A DNA stretch of 64,000 nt from Chroococcidiopsis sp. CCMEE 29 (GTDB lineage Bacteria > Cyanobacteriota > Cyanobacteriia > Cyanobacteriales > Chroococcidiopsidaceae), in NCBI RefSeq assembly GCF_023558375.1, contig NZ_CP083761.1, forward strand, positions 857,001-921,000. The letters are read 5' to 3'. Made by a program: the position numbers and the translations under genes. Shown piece after piece: positions 26,210-35,540 of the stretch. The notes under the pieces are model-generated. The model was not told where the DNA came from and searched no databases. It worked only from the letters and a program-made list of their open reading frames with translations. Within the stretch, counting starts at the first letter, position 1. Each line of letters starts with the position of its first letter.

Positions 26210-27010
26210 TCACCCCTTAAAAAACCAGTGCCATGCCAACGCCGATAGCACAGCGGCGATCGCACCGATCAAAGTATTCAAAAAATTCACTACTTCATTC
26301 GTCAGCCAGCTTACCTTGGCTTGCAATGTTGCACCAATCAAACTTTCTATATTGGTAGCAATAAACGCTGCGAGTATACACCAAACTACCCCTAGCAGGT
26401 CAATTAAACCTACGCCCCAACCAACTAGAGCGATCGCAGCTGAAGCCACTACCCCAGCCAGGGTTCCTTCTAGGCTGACCGCTCCTTCTGTTCCACGCGC
26501 CACAGGTTGCAAAGTTGTAATTAGAAATGTTCGCTTGCCGTAGGCTTTGCCAACTTCGCTGGCACAGGTATCAGAAAGTTTAGTGGTAAAACTTGCCACG
26601 TAGCCCAATAAAAGTAGATATGTAATTAATTCGGTATCCCTATCCAAGACAGGAACAGCCAGCGTTCCCAAAGCACACAGCGTTCCAGTCAGAGCCGAAC
26701 CCCAGACATTCTCTGGTCCCCGCGCTCCAGATCTCTTCTCGGCAATTCCCTCTGCTTCTTTTTGAGCTAAGCCGATGCGTGTAGCGGCAGAGCCAACTAG
26801 AAAATAAAACAATACTACTAAATATCCCCGCCACCCCAAACTACCCCAGATTAGAACACCCAGCAACCAGCCATGGAGCAATCCAGCTGGAGTGAGGAGC
26901 TTTTTGGGAGCAATCCAGGCTACACCCAATAAAACTGTATTTAACCCAACAGCAACCAGCCAAGGGTTGAGAAAGGATGAAGGAAAGATGAAGGATGAAT
27001 TTAGCGCCAT
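26210..27010 (-). CDS. DUF92 membrane protein, VTE6-like phytyl-phosphate kinase
   Basis: 266 residues with about seven hydrophobic helices. The conserved DUF92 (TIGR00297) signature is present: TKLSDTCASEVGKAYGKRTFLITT, then PVARGTEGAVSLEGTLAG, and NIESLIGATLQ. Plant VTE6 and its Synechocystis relative act as phytyl-phosphate kinases in tocopherol and phylloquinone salvage, so that role is likely here by family. It is convergent with the FAD oxidoreductase (2-bp gap) and divergent from a VOC-family gene. Confidence 0.85.
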   Translation of the reverse strand: MALNSSFIFPSSFLNPWLVAVGLNTVLLGVAWIAPKKLLTPAGLLHGWLLGVLIWGSLGWRGYLVVLFYFLVGSAATRIGLAQKEAEGIAEKRSGARGPENVWGSALTGTLCALGTLAVPVLDRDTELITYLLLLGYVASFTTKLSDTCASEVGKAYGKRTFLITTLQPVARGTEGAVSLEGTLAGVVASAAIALVGWGVGLIDLLGVVWCILAAFIATNIESLIGATLQAKVSWLTNEVVNFLNTLIGAIAAVLSALAWHWFFKG

Positions 27011-27102
27011 TGTGGGTTTGCCAGAATATCAAAAGAGCTAATCCGCGCAAGTAGGTTTTGCTTGTATAACCTTAACTTGTGTCATCCGCCATACTTTGAC
27101 CT

Positions 27103-27537
27103 ATGAACAAAACTATATTTCATCTTGCCTTTCCCATCACTGACATCGCCCTTGCCAAAGAATACTATGTTGATGGCTTGGGCTGTGTCCCTGGTCGTGA
27201 AAACAAACATGCCCTGATTCTCAATTTGTATGGTCATCAGTTGGTTGCTCATATTACTAAACAACCTCTCACACCCCAAGCGGGGATTTACCCCAGACAC
27301 TTTGGATTAATTTTTATCACCCAAAGCGATTGGGAAAACTTGCTAGAGCGATCGCTCCAACGGCAACTATTGTTTAGGGAGGAGGCTAAACTGCGATTTC
27401 CTGGTTCGCTCTTGGAACATCGCACGTTCTTTTTAGAAGATCCGTTTTATAACTTGATGGAGTTTAAGTATTACCGTCACGCTGAGGCAATTTTTGGTGA
27501 TTACGATTATGCCCAAATTGGTGACACTCCAAAATAG
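27103..27537 (+). CDS. VOC (glyoxalase/dioxygenase-like) family protein
   Basis: 144 residues beginning FHLAFPITDIALAKEYYVDGLGC, the start of a VOC beta-alpha-beta-beta-beta unit with its metal-ligand His; later LEHRTFFLEDPFYNLMEFKYY supplies the typical FxxDPxGNxxEF-like end with the Glu ligand. It probably binds a metal and acts on a small substrate, not identified. It is a single gene. Confidence 0.85.
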   Translation: MNKTIFHLAFPITDIALAKEYYVDGLGCVPGRENKHALILNLYGHQLVAHITKQPLTPQAGIYPRHFGLIFITQSDWENLLERSLQRQLLFREEAKLRFPGSLLEHRTFFLEDPFYNLMEFKYYRHAEAIFGDYDYAQIGDTPK

Positions 27538-27646
27538 CAGTCCTCTGTGCTTTGCATCTTAACGTCCCTAGAGGAATGCCTAAGCCAGGAAGGCGTCCCC
27601 TGACTCGACTACAGAACCGTGCATGAATTAATTGGCTGGTTTCACT

Positions 27647-28468
27647 TCAATTATAGAGTTGAGCTTTGTAAAGATTAGCTCCTGTGAGATCCGCTTCGTG
27701 AAGGTTAGCCCCTCTCAAGTCAGCCTTGTGGAGGTTAGCCCCTCTCAGGTTAGCTCCTCTCAGATCGGCACCGCTGAGGTTAGCTTTGCTGAGGTTAGTC
27801 CATCGGAAGTCAGCTCTTTTAAGATTAGCCTCGCCTAAGTTAGCCCCAAAGCAATAAGCTTGTATGAGGTGCGTTGCATTAAGATTAGCTTTGGTGAGTA
27901 TAGCCTTGTAAAGGTAAGCCCCGCCTAATTCAGCTTTGTAAAAGTTAGCACTGCTTAGGTCAGCCTGGCTAAGTTGAGCTGCGGTTAAGTTAGCCTCGCA
28001 TAGGTTAGTCTTCACTAGCTTTGCTAAATTCAGATCGGCTCCTTTAAGGCTAGCTCCTGTGAGGTCAGTCCCGAGCAAATTAGCTTCTCTAAGATCGGCA
28101 TTATTGAGATTAGCCCCTATCAGGTTAGCTCCTATCAGGTTGGCGCCCCTTAGCTCAGCATTTGTAAGGTTAGCTTTGGTGAGGTCAGCCAAGCTAAGAT
28201 TAGCTTCAATGAGTTCAGTTTCGATGAGCTTGGCTTTCTGGAGGTTAGCACCGCTGAGGTTAGCACCGCTCAGGTTGGCAGCAATTAGTAAGGTATTGTA
28301 TAAATCAGCTTTTTGTAGGTTAGCAGTACTTAGGTTTCTCCCTCTCAGGTTCTCCTCTCGGAGGCTGGCATAGCTTAAGTCAGGTTCTATCTGTGGATTT
28401 TCTTTTCTCCAATAGGTCCACCTCACTGCACCTAACTGCAATAGGGCAAGATGCTCTGTATTTGCCAT
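27647..28468 (-). CDS. Pentapeptide-repeat protein
   Basis: 273 residues; after an N-terminal ~45-residue head (MANTEHLALLQLGAVRWTYW) almost the whole protein is A(N/D)Lxx pentapeptides (ANLSGANLSGANL, ADLRGANLHEADL), about forty repeats. It should fold as a right-handed quadrilateral beta-helix. It is 12 bp downstream of the ccmP gene on the same strand, probably one operon. The function is not known for this class. Confidence 0.92.
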   Translation of the reverse strand: MANTEHLALLQLGAVRWTYWRKENPQIEPDLSYASLREENLRGRNLSTANLQKADLYNTLLIAANLSGANLSGANLQKAKLIETELIEANLSLADLTKANLTNAELRGANLIGANLIGANLNNADLREANLLGTDLTGASLKGADLNLAKLVKTNLCEANLTAAQLSQADLSSANFYKAELGGAYLYKAILTKANLNATHLIQAYCFGANLGEANLKRADFRWTNLSKANLSGADLRGANLRGANLHKADLRGANLHEADLTGANLYKAQLYN

Positions 28469-28480
28469 TAGCAGTTTTCC

Positions 28481-29122
28481 TTATTCATAACGCTTAGTAG
28501 GAGAATTTTCACGACCCACCACATTTTCAATTGCTGTCAGTACTGCTCTAGAAGCTGCCAAAATATTCCTTTCTTCTCCACCTAGATAGAGCCTTCCAAA
28601 ACTGCCGACTGCCTGAACGTCAAGTATGTTAATTAAAGCAGCTTTCTCCGCCTCATTTGCAGCTAGAGCAGCATAAGCAGCAGGCTGAACTTCTAACACA
28701 TAAAGTGTTTGCCCTGCTAAAATCATCTGTCCCTTACGGGTGCGATTTATTAGTTGTGTTTGATGCGGATCGAGGTTGCGGATAATTTGGCTAGAAATTA
28801 CGCGAGGTTTGAGACATTCTTCTTTACAAACTTTCAACTCCTCTAGAATTGCTTTCCCAGCTGCTTGAGTCTCTCCCTGTCGGCTGGAATGAACTTCTAG
28901 AAGACCGTAAAGTCGTTCGACAACTTGCACCCCTGGGCGGACAGATGTGGCTTTCAGCGCGACATCTGTAATCCGATTAATTGCAATCCCCGGTGAGATT
29001 TCAATCCATAGCGAAGTATCTCCTGGCAAAGGTAAAAATCCTAGCGCTACTGTTCCCATATAAGCCGCATGTTGAGGCTGCAAGTTATCTAGAAATACAT
29101 AACTACGTAGTTCTACTACCAA
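28481..29122 (-). CDS. ccmP: Carboxysome shell trimer protein CcmP (tandem BMC)
   Basis: 213 residues. It starts [24 protein letters not shown] and includes [37 protein letters not shown] and [21 protein letters not shown], which together identify CcmP, the tandem-BMC pseudohexamer with a gated pore proposed to admit larger metabolites to the carboxysome. It lies 20 kb from the main ccm operon, as in other beta-cyanobacteria where ccmP is a satellite gene. It is upstream of a pentapeptide-repeat gene on the same strand. Confidence 0.93.
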   Translation of the reverse strand: MVVELRSYVFLDNLQPQHAAYMGTVALGFLPLPGDTSLWIEISPGIAINRITDVALKATSVRPGVQVVERLYGLLEVHSSRQGETQAAGKAILEELKVCKEECLKPRVISSQIIRNLDPHQTQLINRTRKGQMILAGQTLYVLEVQPAAYAALAANEAEKAALINILDVQAVGSFGRLYLGGEERNILAASRAVLTAIENVVGRENSPTKRYE

Positions 29123-29516
29123 GGTTTTTGAACTCCTGTTGAATGTGCAGCTATTAAAAATATAATTTCCACTAATATTTGACTTTTACTGACTTAAATC
29201 TCTTTTGCACGTGTTTGTAGCTGCCGATATCACTTGCTATTTTTGAGTAGTAGTTGAGCAATTTGTATTTTATTCACCTTATCAGTAGCTCAGCCTCTAA
29301 ATTAGCCAAATAGTTTTGTCTCCCCAATGATTCTAAAATTAGGTAAGCACTGCGGTTTAAAAAACAAGATTCTGTAGTCGCCTAATTCACTTGAGTATTT
29401 GGGGCAGTTGGCAATGAGCATCAGGAAAGTCAATCGGTTTAAGATTTTTCGGTTTCGTAGTTTTTGATAATATTGCCCAATTGCTGAAGGTAGCTAACTT
29501 GAAAATACGTAAACTA
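29123..29516. other. Intergenic region upstream of ccmP
   Basis: 394 bp with no supported coding frame. Both flanking genes are on the minus strand, so it should hold the ccmP promoter and the 3' end of the kinase operon. I recognise no specific element. Confidence 0.4.
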
Positions 29517-30629
29517 TTAATGTGATATTGTCAAGTTGTTCAATGGCAATTTAACTGTAAATGTAGTCCCTACGCCAACTTCACTTTCCACGAAAATTTG
29601 CCCATCGTGTAAATCTAAACACTTTTTAACCATTGTCAGCCCCAGTCCAGTACCGGGTATTTTGCCAACATTTTCAGCTCGGTGAAATGCTTGAAATAAA
29701 TGTTCTTGTGCCTTGTGGGGAATGCCAATACCTGTATCTTTAACCTCAAAAATTGCTTCTCTATTTTGACAAGAGAGATTCAGAAATATCTCTCCACCTT
29801 GAGGCGAGTATTTAATAGCATTTGAAAGCAAATTACTTAAAATATGCCACAATAGTATCTTGTCAAAATAAGCATGACTGCAATCACCTTGGTAACTGAA
29901 AATGATTTGGTGATTTTGGAAAGTAATAAATTGCACTTCTTCCACCACACTGCGACAGAAGTATTCTAAATCTAGAGGTTCCGGTTCGAACTTTAGTCCG
30001 CCTCCTTCTGCTTTACTAACTGCCAAAACATCATCCAGCAGCTGGTTCATAGTTTTGACGGATTTTTGAATTAAATACAAGTACTCACGTCTTCGTTCCT
30101 CAGGCAATTCGTGATTATGGCTTTCCAGCAATTGAGCACAAGATAAAATAGCCGTCATCGGAGTACGAAAGCCATGGACTACCATGGACCAAAAGCGAGA
30201 TTTAAGTTCGCTCAGTTCTTTTTCCTTTTCTAAAGCTACACGAACTGCTGCTTCAGCCAAACGCCTGCGCAATGCCACTTCAATCACTGCATGTAAGTCT
30301 CTTTCATCGAATGGCTTTAAGATATAGCCAAATGGCTCTGTAACTTTAGCTCTTTGTAATGTATCTTCATCTGCAAAAGCAGTTAAGTAAATCACGGGAA
30401 TATTAAAGTTAGTTCGGATGTATTCAGCAGCTTCTATCCCATCCATCTCACCTTTTAGTCGAATATCCATTAATACCAAATCTAGCTGCATTTCTGCTAC
30501 ACTTTTAATTGCCTCTGCCCCTGAAGTAACATTTGCTATTACAACATATCCTAAGTTTTTAAGTCTCTTTTCTATATCTTTAGCAACAACTCTTTCGTCT
30601 TCGACGACTAAAATCCTTTCCCCCGTCAT
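29517..30629 (-). CDS. Hybrid receiver-histidine kinase
   Basis: 370 residues. An N-terminal receiver (~5-120, with VVEDERVV, phospho-Asp in LVLMDIRL and LKPFDERDL) is followed by a HisKA dimerisation domain (~145-215) and a HATPase domain (~255-365: NLLSNAIKYSP N-box, VKDTGIGIP, GTGLGLTMV). The H-box reads HGFRTPM instead of the usual HE(L/F)RTP, so the acidic residue after the phospho-His is a Gly. This may impair autokinase or phosphatase activity. It lies 11 bp downstream of the CBS-GAF kinase gene on the same strand, so the two probably form one signalling unit. Confidence 0.9.
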   Translation of the reverse strand: MTGERILVVEDERVVAKDIEKRLKNLGYVVIANVTSGAEAIKSVAEMQLDLVLMDIRLKGEMDGIEAAEYIRTNFNIPVIYLTAFADEDTLQRAKVTEPFGYILKPFDERDLHAVIEVALRRRLAEAAVRVALEKEKELSELKSRFWSMVVHGFRTPMTAILSCAQLLESHNHELPEERRREYLYLIQKSVKTMNQLLDDVLAVSKAEGGGLKFEPEPLDLEYFCRSVVEEVQFITFQNHQIIFSYQGDCSHAYFDKILLWHILSNLLSNAIKYSPQGGEIFLNLSCQNREAIFEVKDTGIGIPHKAQEHLFQAFHRAENVGKIPGTGLGLTMVKKCLDLHDGQIFVESEVGVGTTFTVKLPLNNLTISH

Positions 30630-30640
30630 TTTTCTAACCT

Positions 30641-32821
30641 TTAGTGAGCTTCTTGTTCTGTGAACGTAATTGTGAATTTTGCTCCACTACTTCTATTAAG
30701 TTCGATAACTCCCTCTACCTGTTCTGTAAAAATACCAACTAGTTCCAATCCAAATGATGCTGTGTTTCTAAAGTCTAAATCTACAGGGAGTCCAATCCCA
30801 TTGTCACTAACAGTCAAAGCGTATTTATTATTATTGATTGAGCGAATAATTATCTGAACTTCATTATTTTCTTTGCCAATTGGAAATGCATGTTTTAATG
30901 AATTTGATATTAGTTCGTTGATAATCAAGCCACAAGGAATTGCGGTATCAATATTTAACCAAATGTCATCAGCAGTTATTCTTAGAGTAACAGCTTGTGA
31001 ACTAGCAGCATAGGAGCGAAGCAGATTAGATGTTAGGTCACGAATATACTCGCCAAAGTCTATCCTCAATAGGTCTTTGGATTGATACAGCTTTTCGTGA
31101 ATTAGAGCCATTGAGCGGATGCGGTTCTGGCTATCGCTGAATAAAGCAAGTACCTTTTCATCCTTGATGTAGTCCGACTGCAACCGCAGCACGCTGGAAA
31201 TCACTTGTAAATTGTTTTTGACGCGGTGGTGAATTTCCTTGAGTAAAGCCTCTTTTTCTTTGAGTGATACCTTCAGCTGCTCCTCTGCTCGCTTGCGTTC
31301 AGCCAGTTCGGATTGGACTTGGTAGTACAGCTCAGATTGCTGGATGGCGATCGCCATATGGGTTGCTAACTGTTTGAGCAAATCAACTTCAAACTGCCGC
31401 CAATGCCTCGGTCCGGAGCAGTGGTAGGCACATAACAGTCCCCACAAATGTTCTCCTTGCAGGATGGGTACCACGAGGCTAGCCCGGATGTCGTATAAAA
31501 CTAGGATGTCAATATGACATTGGGTTAACCCGGCTGTGTAAATATCCTCCGTGACTTGAGTGCGCCCTTCTTTGTAGGCTTGGCCATAGTTTTTCCCAAA
31601 ACAGGTGTCTCGGATGGTACTGTTAAGGGCAGGTTGCCAGCCAGTAGCAACCGATTCAACCGCAACCGTTCCACTTAAGTCCGGATTGAAGCGGTAGATA
31701 ATCACTCGGTCGGTTTGTAGAAATTGCCGCACTTCGTCCACAGCAGTCTGGAGAATTTCATCCAAGTTGAGGGACTCACGAATGCGGAGTGCCATTGCGG
31801 TTAGAAGGCGACTGCACTCAAGCTGATTCAGTAATTCTGCTGGGGTTTCAAACACTGATGGTTCCAGAGCAGTCCTGCTTGGCGACAGTTCGGCTTCCGC
31901 TTCAAATTGCTTAATAGATCGCTGCAGCTGCTCCACTGTGCTACGCATTGCACCTAGATCCAGGGTTTGCAGAAAGCTGGTTGGTGTGACGATGCTCAAG
32001 AGTTCCCCACAGTCAGATACTATAAATTGCTGTACCCGCTGTTGCTGCATTTCCCAATAGGCAACCAATATCGTCTCTGAAGGACTGAAGCACAACAACG
32101 GTGTAGCCATGACAGCCTGAGCTGGTATCTGCGATAAATCCAGCTCTAGAGTATGAAGCTGGATGATGTGCCGCTCCAGAATTGTTCCTACTGGTTGGAT
32201 AGTATCCTCATGGTCTGCTTCCACGAGCACCACACAATCAACCTGATTTTCTACCATTAGCTGAGCTACATGCAGTGCTGAGGTCGTTGCGGGTGCAGTA
32301 ATCACTGGAGGAGAAATTACCTCTGCCAACTGCTGTGATTTCAGCAATTCATCAAGTGGCAATACATTACGAATACTTGCGGGTGTAACCATGCCTACCA
32401 ACTGTTCCTGCTCATCTACAATCGGCAGGTGGTGAATTTGATGTTGGCGCAGCAGTGACAGGGCAGTAAAAATATCCTGATTGCCAGATTGAGTCAGAGC
32501 GATCGCTGGTTGCTTCATGACCTCAGCAATTTTCAGTGCTGCTAAATCTCTGCCTGAGGCGATCGCCTCAACAGCCTCTTGCTGGGCAAACACACCCAGT
32601 AATTGTGTCCCTTCTATCACAAGAATAGCACTGGCTCGTGCCTCGCTCATTAACACAGTATTGAGCGATAAATTCAAACTAGGGAGCACGCAACTACTCT
32701 GCGCTTTGCTCATCATCGCAATTACCTCCATGAGTGGAGTATCAGGCGAAACTGTCAAAGGTCGCCGATCAATTGCAGGTTCTAAGCTAAGCACAGAGGT
32801 ATTTCGGTCTTGTTGTTGCAT
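30641..32821 (-). CDS. CBS-GAF(cyanobacteriochrome-like)-HisKA_2 histidine kinase
   Basis: 726 residues from ATG 32821; a TTG ten codons upstream is less likely. Four CBS motifs (~15-290, for example IHHLPIVDEQEQLVGMVTP) come first. A GAF domain (~355-505) follows with RDTCFGKNY (a DXCF-type Cys) and AGLTQCHIDIL...ASLVVPIL (the canonical bilin-binding Cys-His). A HisKA_2 kinase (~530-725) ends it, with KEIHHRVKNNLQVISSVLRLQ, NELISNSLKHAFP and DNGIGLP. CBS domains sense adenosyl nucleotides; the GAF has both cysteines of two-Cys cyanobacteriochromes. It is followed at 11 bp by a hybrid receiver kinase. Light sensing is an inference. Confidence 0.85.
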   Translation of the reverse strand: MQQQDRNTSVLSLEPAIDRRPLTVSPDTPLMEVIAMMSKAQSSCVLPSLNLSLNTVLMSEARASAILVIEGTQLLGVFAQQEAVEAIASGRDLAALKIAEVMKQPAIALTQSGNQDIFTALSLLRQHQIHHLPIVDEQEQLVGMVTPASIRNVLPLDELLKSQQLAEVISPPVITAPATTSALHVAQLMVENQVDCVVLVEADHEDTIQPVGTILERHIIQLHTLELDLSQIPAQAVMATPLLCFSPSETILVAYWEMQQQRVQQFIVSDCGELLSIVTPTSFLQTLDLGAMRSTVEQLQRSIKQFEAEAELSPSRTALEPSVFETPAELLNQLECSRLLTAMALRIRESLNLDEILQTAVDEVRQFLQTDRVIIYRFNPDLSGTVAVESVATGWQPALNSTIRDTCFGKNYGQAYKEGRTQVTEDIYTAGLTQCHIDILVLYDIRASLVVPILQGEHLWGLLCAYHCSGPRHWRQFEVDLLKQLATHMAIAIQQSELYYQVQSELAERKRAEEQLKVSLKEKEALLKEIHHRVKNNLQVISSVLRLQSDYIKDEKVLALFSDSQNRIRSMALIHEKLYQSKDLLRIDFGEYIRDLTSNLLRSYAASSQAVTLRITADDIWLNIDTAIPCGLIINELISNSLKHAFPIGKENNEVQIIIRSINNNKYALTVSDNGIGLPVDLDFRNTASFGLELVGIFTEQVEGVIELNRSSGAKFTITFTEQEAH

Positions 32822-33072
32822 GGTTAACCTATAGATTGCTACTGTAGGCAATGCCCCTGTTCAAAATAGTAAACTCCCTGCTTGGATTTTTTAATACCCA
32901 TACTGAACTAAATTTGAGCCAAATTTCAGCAGAAGTTTGGCATTCTACGAAGTACAGACAAATTATATTTAGCTGGATTCCTTAAAAGCTTTGAAGGATT
33001 AAGAGGAGAAGCGATTGTAAAATATGGGTCGAGTGGATCGACGTAGCTCTAAAGCTTACACGCAACAGAATT

Positions 33073-34122
33073 ATGACCACCTACTTCCGCCCTAGCATTG
33101 ATGCGATCGCTGGCTATGTGCCTGGCGAGCAGCCCAAGCCTGGCACAAAAATCATTAAACTCAACACCAACGAGAATCCTTATCCACCTTCACCTGTGGC
33201 GATCAAAGTTCTGCGGAACCTAGATAGCGAATGGCTGCGGCGTTATCCAGATCCTTATGCCAGTGAATTTCGCAAGGCAACCAGCGAGGCGTTAGGGTTT
33301 CCGGTTGACTGGATTATTGTGAGCAATGGTAGCGATGAGCTGTTGAATCTTATTGTGCGTGCCTGTGCAGAGTTGGGGCGCAACGTGGTCTATCCGGTGC
33401 CAACGTATGTACTATATCGCACGTTGACCCAGATGCAACCAGCGCAGCAGGTCGAAATTCCTTACGCAGAGGACTATCGCTTACCAATCGAGGAACTGGT
33501 GGCAGCAAACGGCGCTGTGACATTTATTGCGTCACCCAATAGTCCATCAGGGCATATTGTACCAATTGCTGACCTTCGTCAATTGGCAGCGAGGTTGTCT
33601 GGTGTTTTGGTGGTTGATGAAGCGTACGTTGATTTTGCAGAAGAAACTGCATTGCCGCTGGTAAAGGAATTTGATAACGTCATTGCAATCCGCACGTTAT
33701 CCAAAGGCTATTCTTTAGCAGGTCTGCGGTTGGGATTTGGGATTGCCAATCCAAAGCTGTTGAGCGGGTTGTTTAAGGTGAAGGATAGCTACAATATTGA
33801 CGCGATCGCCTGTCTTGTTGGTGCGGCGGCGATGCGCGATCAAGCTTATAAAAATGAATGTACTCAAAAGGTGAAGGCATCACGGGCAAAGCTAGCGGTG
33901 GATCTCAAGCAACTAGGCTTCCAGTTGTGGGACTCCCAAGCTAATTTCCTGTGGACACAACCACCCCAGAGTAATGCAGAGCAAATTTATCTAGCACTCA
34001 AGCAGCGAGGAATTTTAGTGCGCTATTTCAAGCAGCCTGGGTTAGAGGATAAACTTCGCATTACAGTCGGGACTGATGAGCAAAATCAGCTGCTGGTTGA
34101 AGCGTTAATTCATCTGGTGTAG
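33073..34122 (+). CDS. hisC: Histidinol-phosphate aminotransferase
   Basis: 349 residues, class-II-type PLP aminotransferase. It has KLNTNENPYPPSP at the N-terminus, VSNGSDELLNLIVRA, IASPNSPSGHIV, VVDEAYVDFAEE and the PLP-lysine segment TLSKGYSLAGLRLGFG. Length and motifs match HisC, which makes L-histidinol phosphate from imidazole-acetol phosphate in histidine synthesis. It is a lone gene, as his genes usually are in cyanobacteria, and divergent from the kinase operon. The downstream minus-strand small gene begins 156 bp away. Confidence 0.92.
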   Translation: MTTYFRPSIDAIAGYVPGEQPKPGTKIIKLNTNENPYPPSPVAIKVLRNLDSEWLRRYPDPYASEFRKATSEALGFPVDWIIVSNGSDELLNLIVRACAELGRNVVYPVPTYVLYRTLTQMQPAQQVEIPYAEDYRLPIEELVAANGAVTFIASPNSPSGHIVPIADLRQLAARLSGVLVVDEAYVDFAEETALPLVKEFDNVIAIRTLSKGYSLAGLRLGFGIANPKLLSGLFKVKDSYNIDAIACLVGAAAMRDQAYKNECTQKVKASRAKLAVDLKQLGFQLWDSQANFLWTQPPQSNAEQIYLALKQRGILVRYFKQPGLEDKLRITVGTDEQNQLLVEALIHLV

Positions 34123-34167
34123 TTATGATGCACATCTAATCCCCGAAGAAGCTTACTCTACAAGCCC

Positions 34168-34278
34168 CTACTTTTTTTTTCTCGTAAAAACATCAGTGAA
34201 CATCATCAGGTATCCACCGATTAGAATAGCAATTGCCATCCCGGCTGCAATTAAATCCAGCAACTGAGTATTTTCCAT
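34168..34278 (-). CDS. Small single-span membrane protein, 36 aa
   Basis: MENTQLLDLIAAG at the N-terminus, a hydrophobic helix (AAGMAIAILIGGYLMMF) and a basic tail TRKKK. AAAGGAAAG lies 5-13 bases before the ATG at 34278, a strong ribosome-binding site. The size, one helix and Lys-rich tail resemble photosystem/cytochrome small subunits, but I cannot assign it to a known one. It is on the same strand as the fused cobO gene, 17 bp downstream of its stop, so probably in that transcript. Confidence 0.65.
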   Translation of the reverse strand: MENTQLLDLIAAGMAIAILIGGYLMMFTDVFTRKKK

Positions 34279-34295
34279 TTTTCTTTCCTTTAACA

Positions 34296-35429
34296 TTAAA
34301 AATCAACACCGCGTTTCAGTTCAACACCACTATTTGCATAGTGTTTATGGCAAAATACTTCAGAGTGAACTCCAGCTAGGTCGAAATAGGCAGGTGGATT
34401 TTGGCAGCGACCTGTGATAATCACTTCAGTATCGCGAGGTTTGCGGAGTAGGGCTTGCACAATCGGTTCAATCGGTAGTAGTTCTAAATCAACTGTGGGA
34501 TTGAGTTCATCTAGAATAATTGTTTTGTACAACCCAGAAGCGATCGCTGCTCTGGCAATCTCCCAACCCCTTTCTGCTTCTACATAGTCTAGCTCTTGTT
34601 GTTGACCGCGCCACACAATCGCATCCCGACCACAACGTTGATGATCGACGAGGTTCGGGTAACTTTGCTGCAAGGCGGCGATTGCTGCATCTTCTGTATA
34701 TCCAGACCCTCCCTTCAGCCATTGCATAATCAAGACGCGGTGAGACTTATCTTGACTAATTCCCCTGCCAATTGCTTGCAATGCCTTACCCAGCGCACTG
34801 GTAGACTTGCCTTTCCCAGCCCCTGTATAAACTTCAATCCCTGTAATTCCCTGTGCTGCGGCTGTAGGATGGTGGTGCGGCTTCATTTCCGAGTGCAAAT
34901 CTGCAATGTCTAGCAGTTGTTGTGGGGCAGCTCGACCCGTGGCAATAATTTCCAACGCCTCCGGCTTTGATTTCAGCACTTGGACTACCTCATCTACTGG
35001 CAGCAAACCCAAATCTAGCACTGGGTTAAGTTCATCCAAGACGACAACCGAATAAAGACCAGAGGCGATCGCGCCCTTCGCTACATCCCAACCTCGCTTG
35101 GCTTCCATCCGGTCGAAACGCGTAATCTCATCTGCACCAAAAAACTCTGCCCTACCCGTGCGTACTTGGTCAATTAGGTGGGGAAAGCCCTGTTGCAAAG
35201 CTTCAATTGCGCCATCTTCGTCATAGGATCTTCCCGGTCCTTTCAAAAACCGCAACAACAACACCCGGATGTCGCTCCGGGTATTTATCCCTAATCCAAT
35301 TGAGCGCAAAACCACGCCTAGAGCTGCTTGAGACTTACCTTTTCCCGCGCCATCGTAAACGTGAATTTGACCTACCGCGCGGTAGGAACGCAGTTGGGCC
35401 GTGCGAATACCGATGCCGTTCCTTGTCAT
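34296..35429 (-). CDS. cobO: Cob(I)alamin adenosyltransferase, two CobO/CobA domains in tandem
   Basis: 377 residues containing two full CobA/CobO/BtuR-type domains: residues ~15-175 with P-loop DGAGKGKSQAALG and ~205-370 with TGAGKGKSTSALG. Each repeats VVLDELNPVLDLGLLPVDEVV-like and ATGR/ITGR segments. The normal enzyme is ~180-200 residues and dimerises through two subunits; here the two are joined. It transfers adenosyl to cob(I)yrinic acid a,c-diamide or cobalamin. The ATG at 35429 overlaps the region upstream of the divergent permease. No other cobalamin genes are near. Confidence 0.9.
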   Translation of the reverse strand: MTRNGIGIRTAQLRSYRAVGQIHVYDGAGKGKSQAALGVVLRSIGLGINTRSDIRVLLLRFLKGPGRSYDEDGAIEALQQGFPHLIDQVRTGRAEFFGADEITRFDRMEAKRGWDVAKGAIASGLYSVVVLDELNPVLDLGLLPVDEVVQVLKSKPEALEIIATGRAAPQQLLDIADLHSEMKPHHHPTAAAQGITGIEVYTGAGKGKSTSALGKALQAIGRGISQDKSHRVLIMQWLKGGSGYTEDAAIAALQQSYPNLVDHQRCGRDAIVWRGQQQELDYVEAERGWEIARAAIASGLYKTIILDELNPTVDLELLPIEPIVQALLRKPRDTEVIITGRCQNPPAYFDLAGVHSEVFCHKHYANSGVELKRGVDF

Positions 35430-35540
35430 AGCTCTTTATATTTGTGGCGTGCAGTTTTTGATTCTAACGGAGGTCTTGTACTATCGCGATTAAGATTGTT
35501 GGGTTGGATGGGAAATCAGTTGTCTGGAGGGAAAGAAAGA

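Noticed and set aside
27560-27630. Minus-strand GCACGGTTCTGTAGTCGAG-like segment resembling the 3' end of a group II intron
   Set aside because: The pairing GAGCCG strand of domain V is not present and there is no intron-encoded protein, so the resemblance is too weak.
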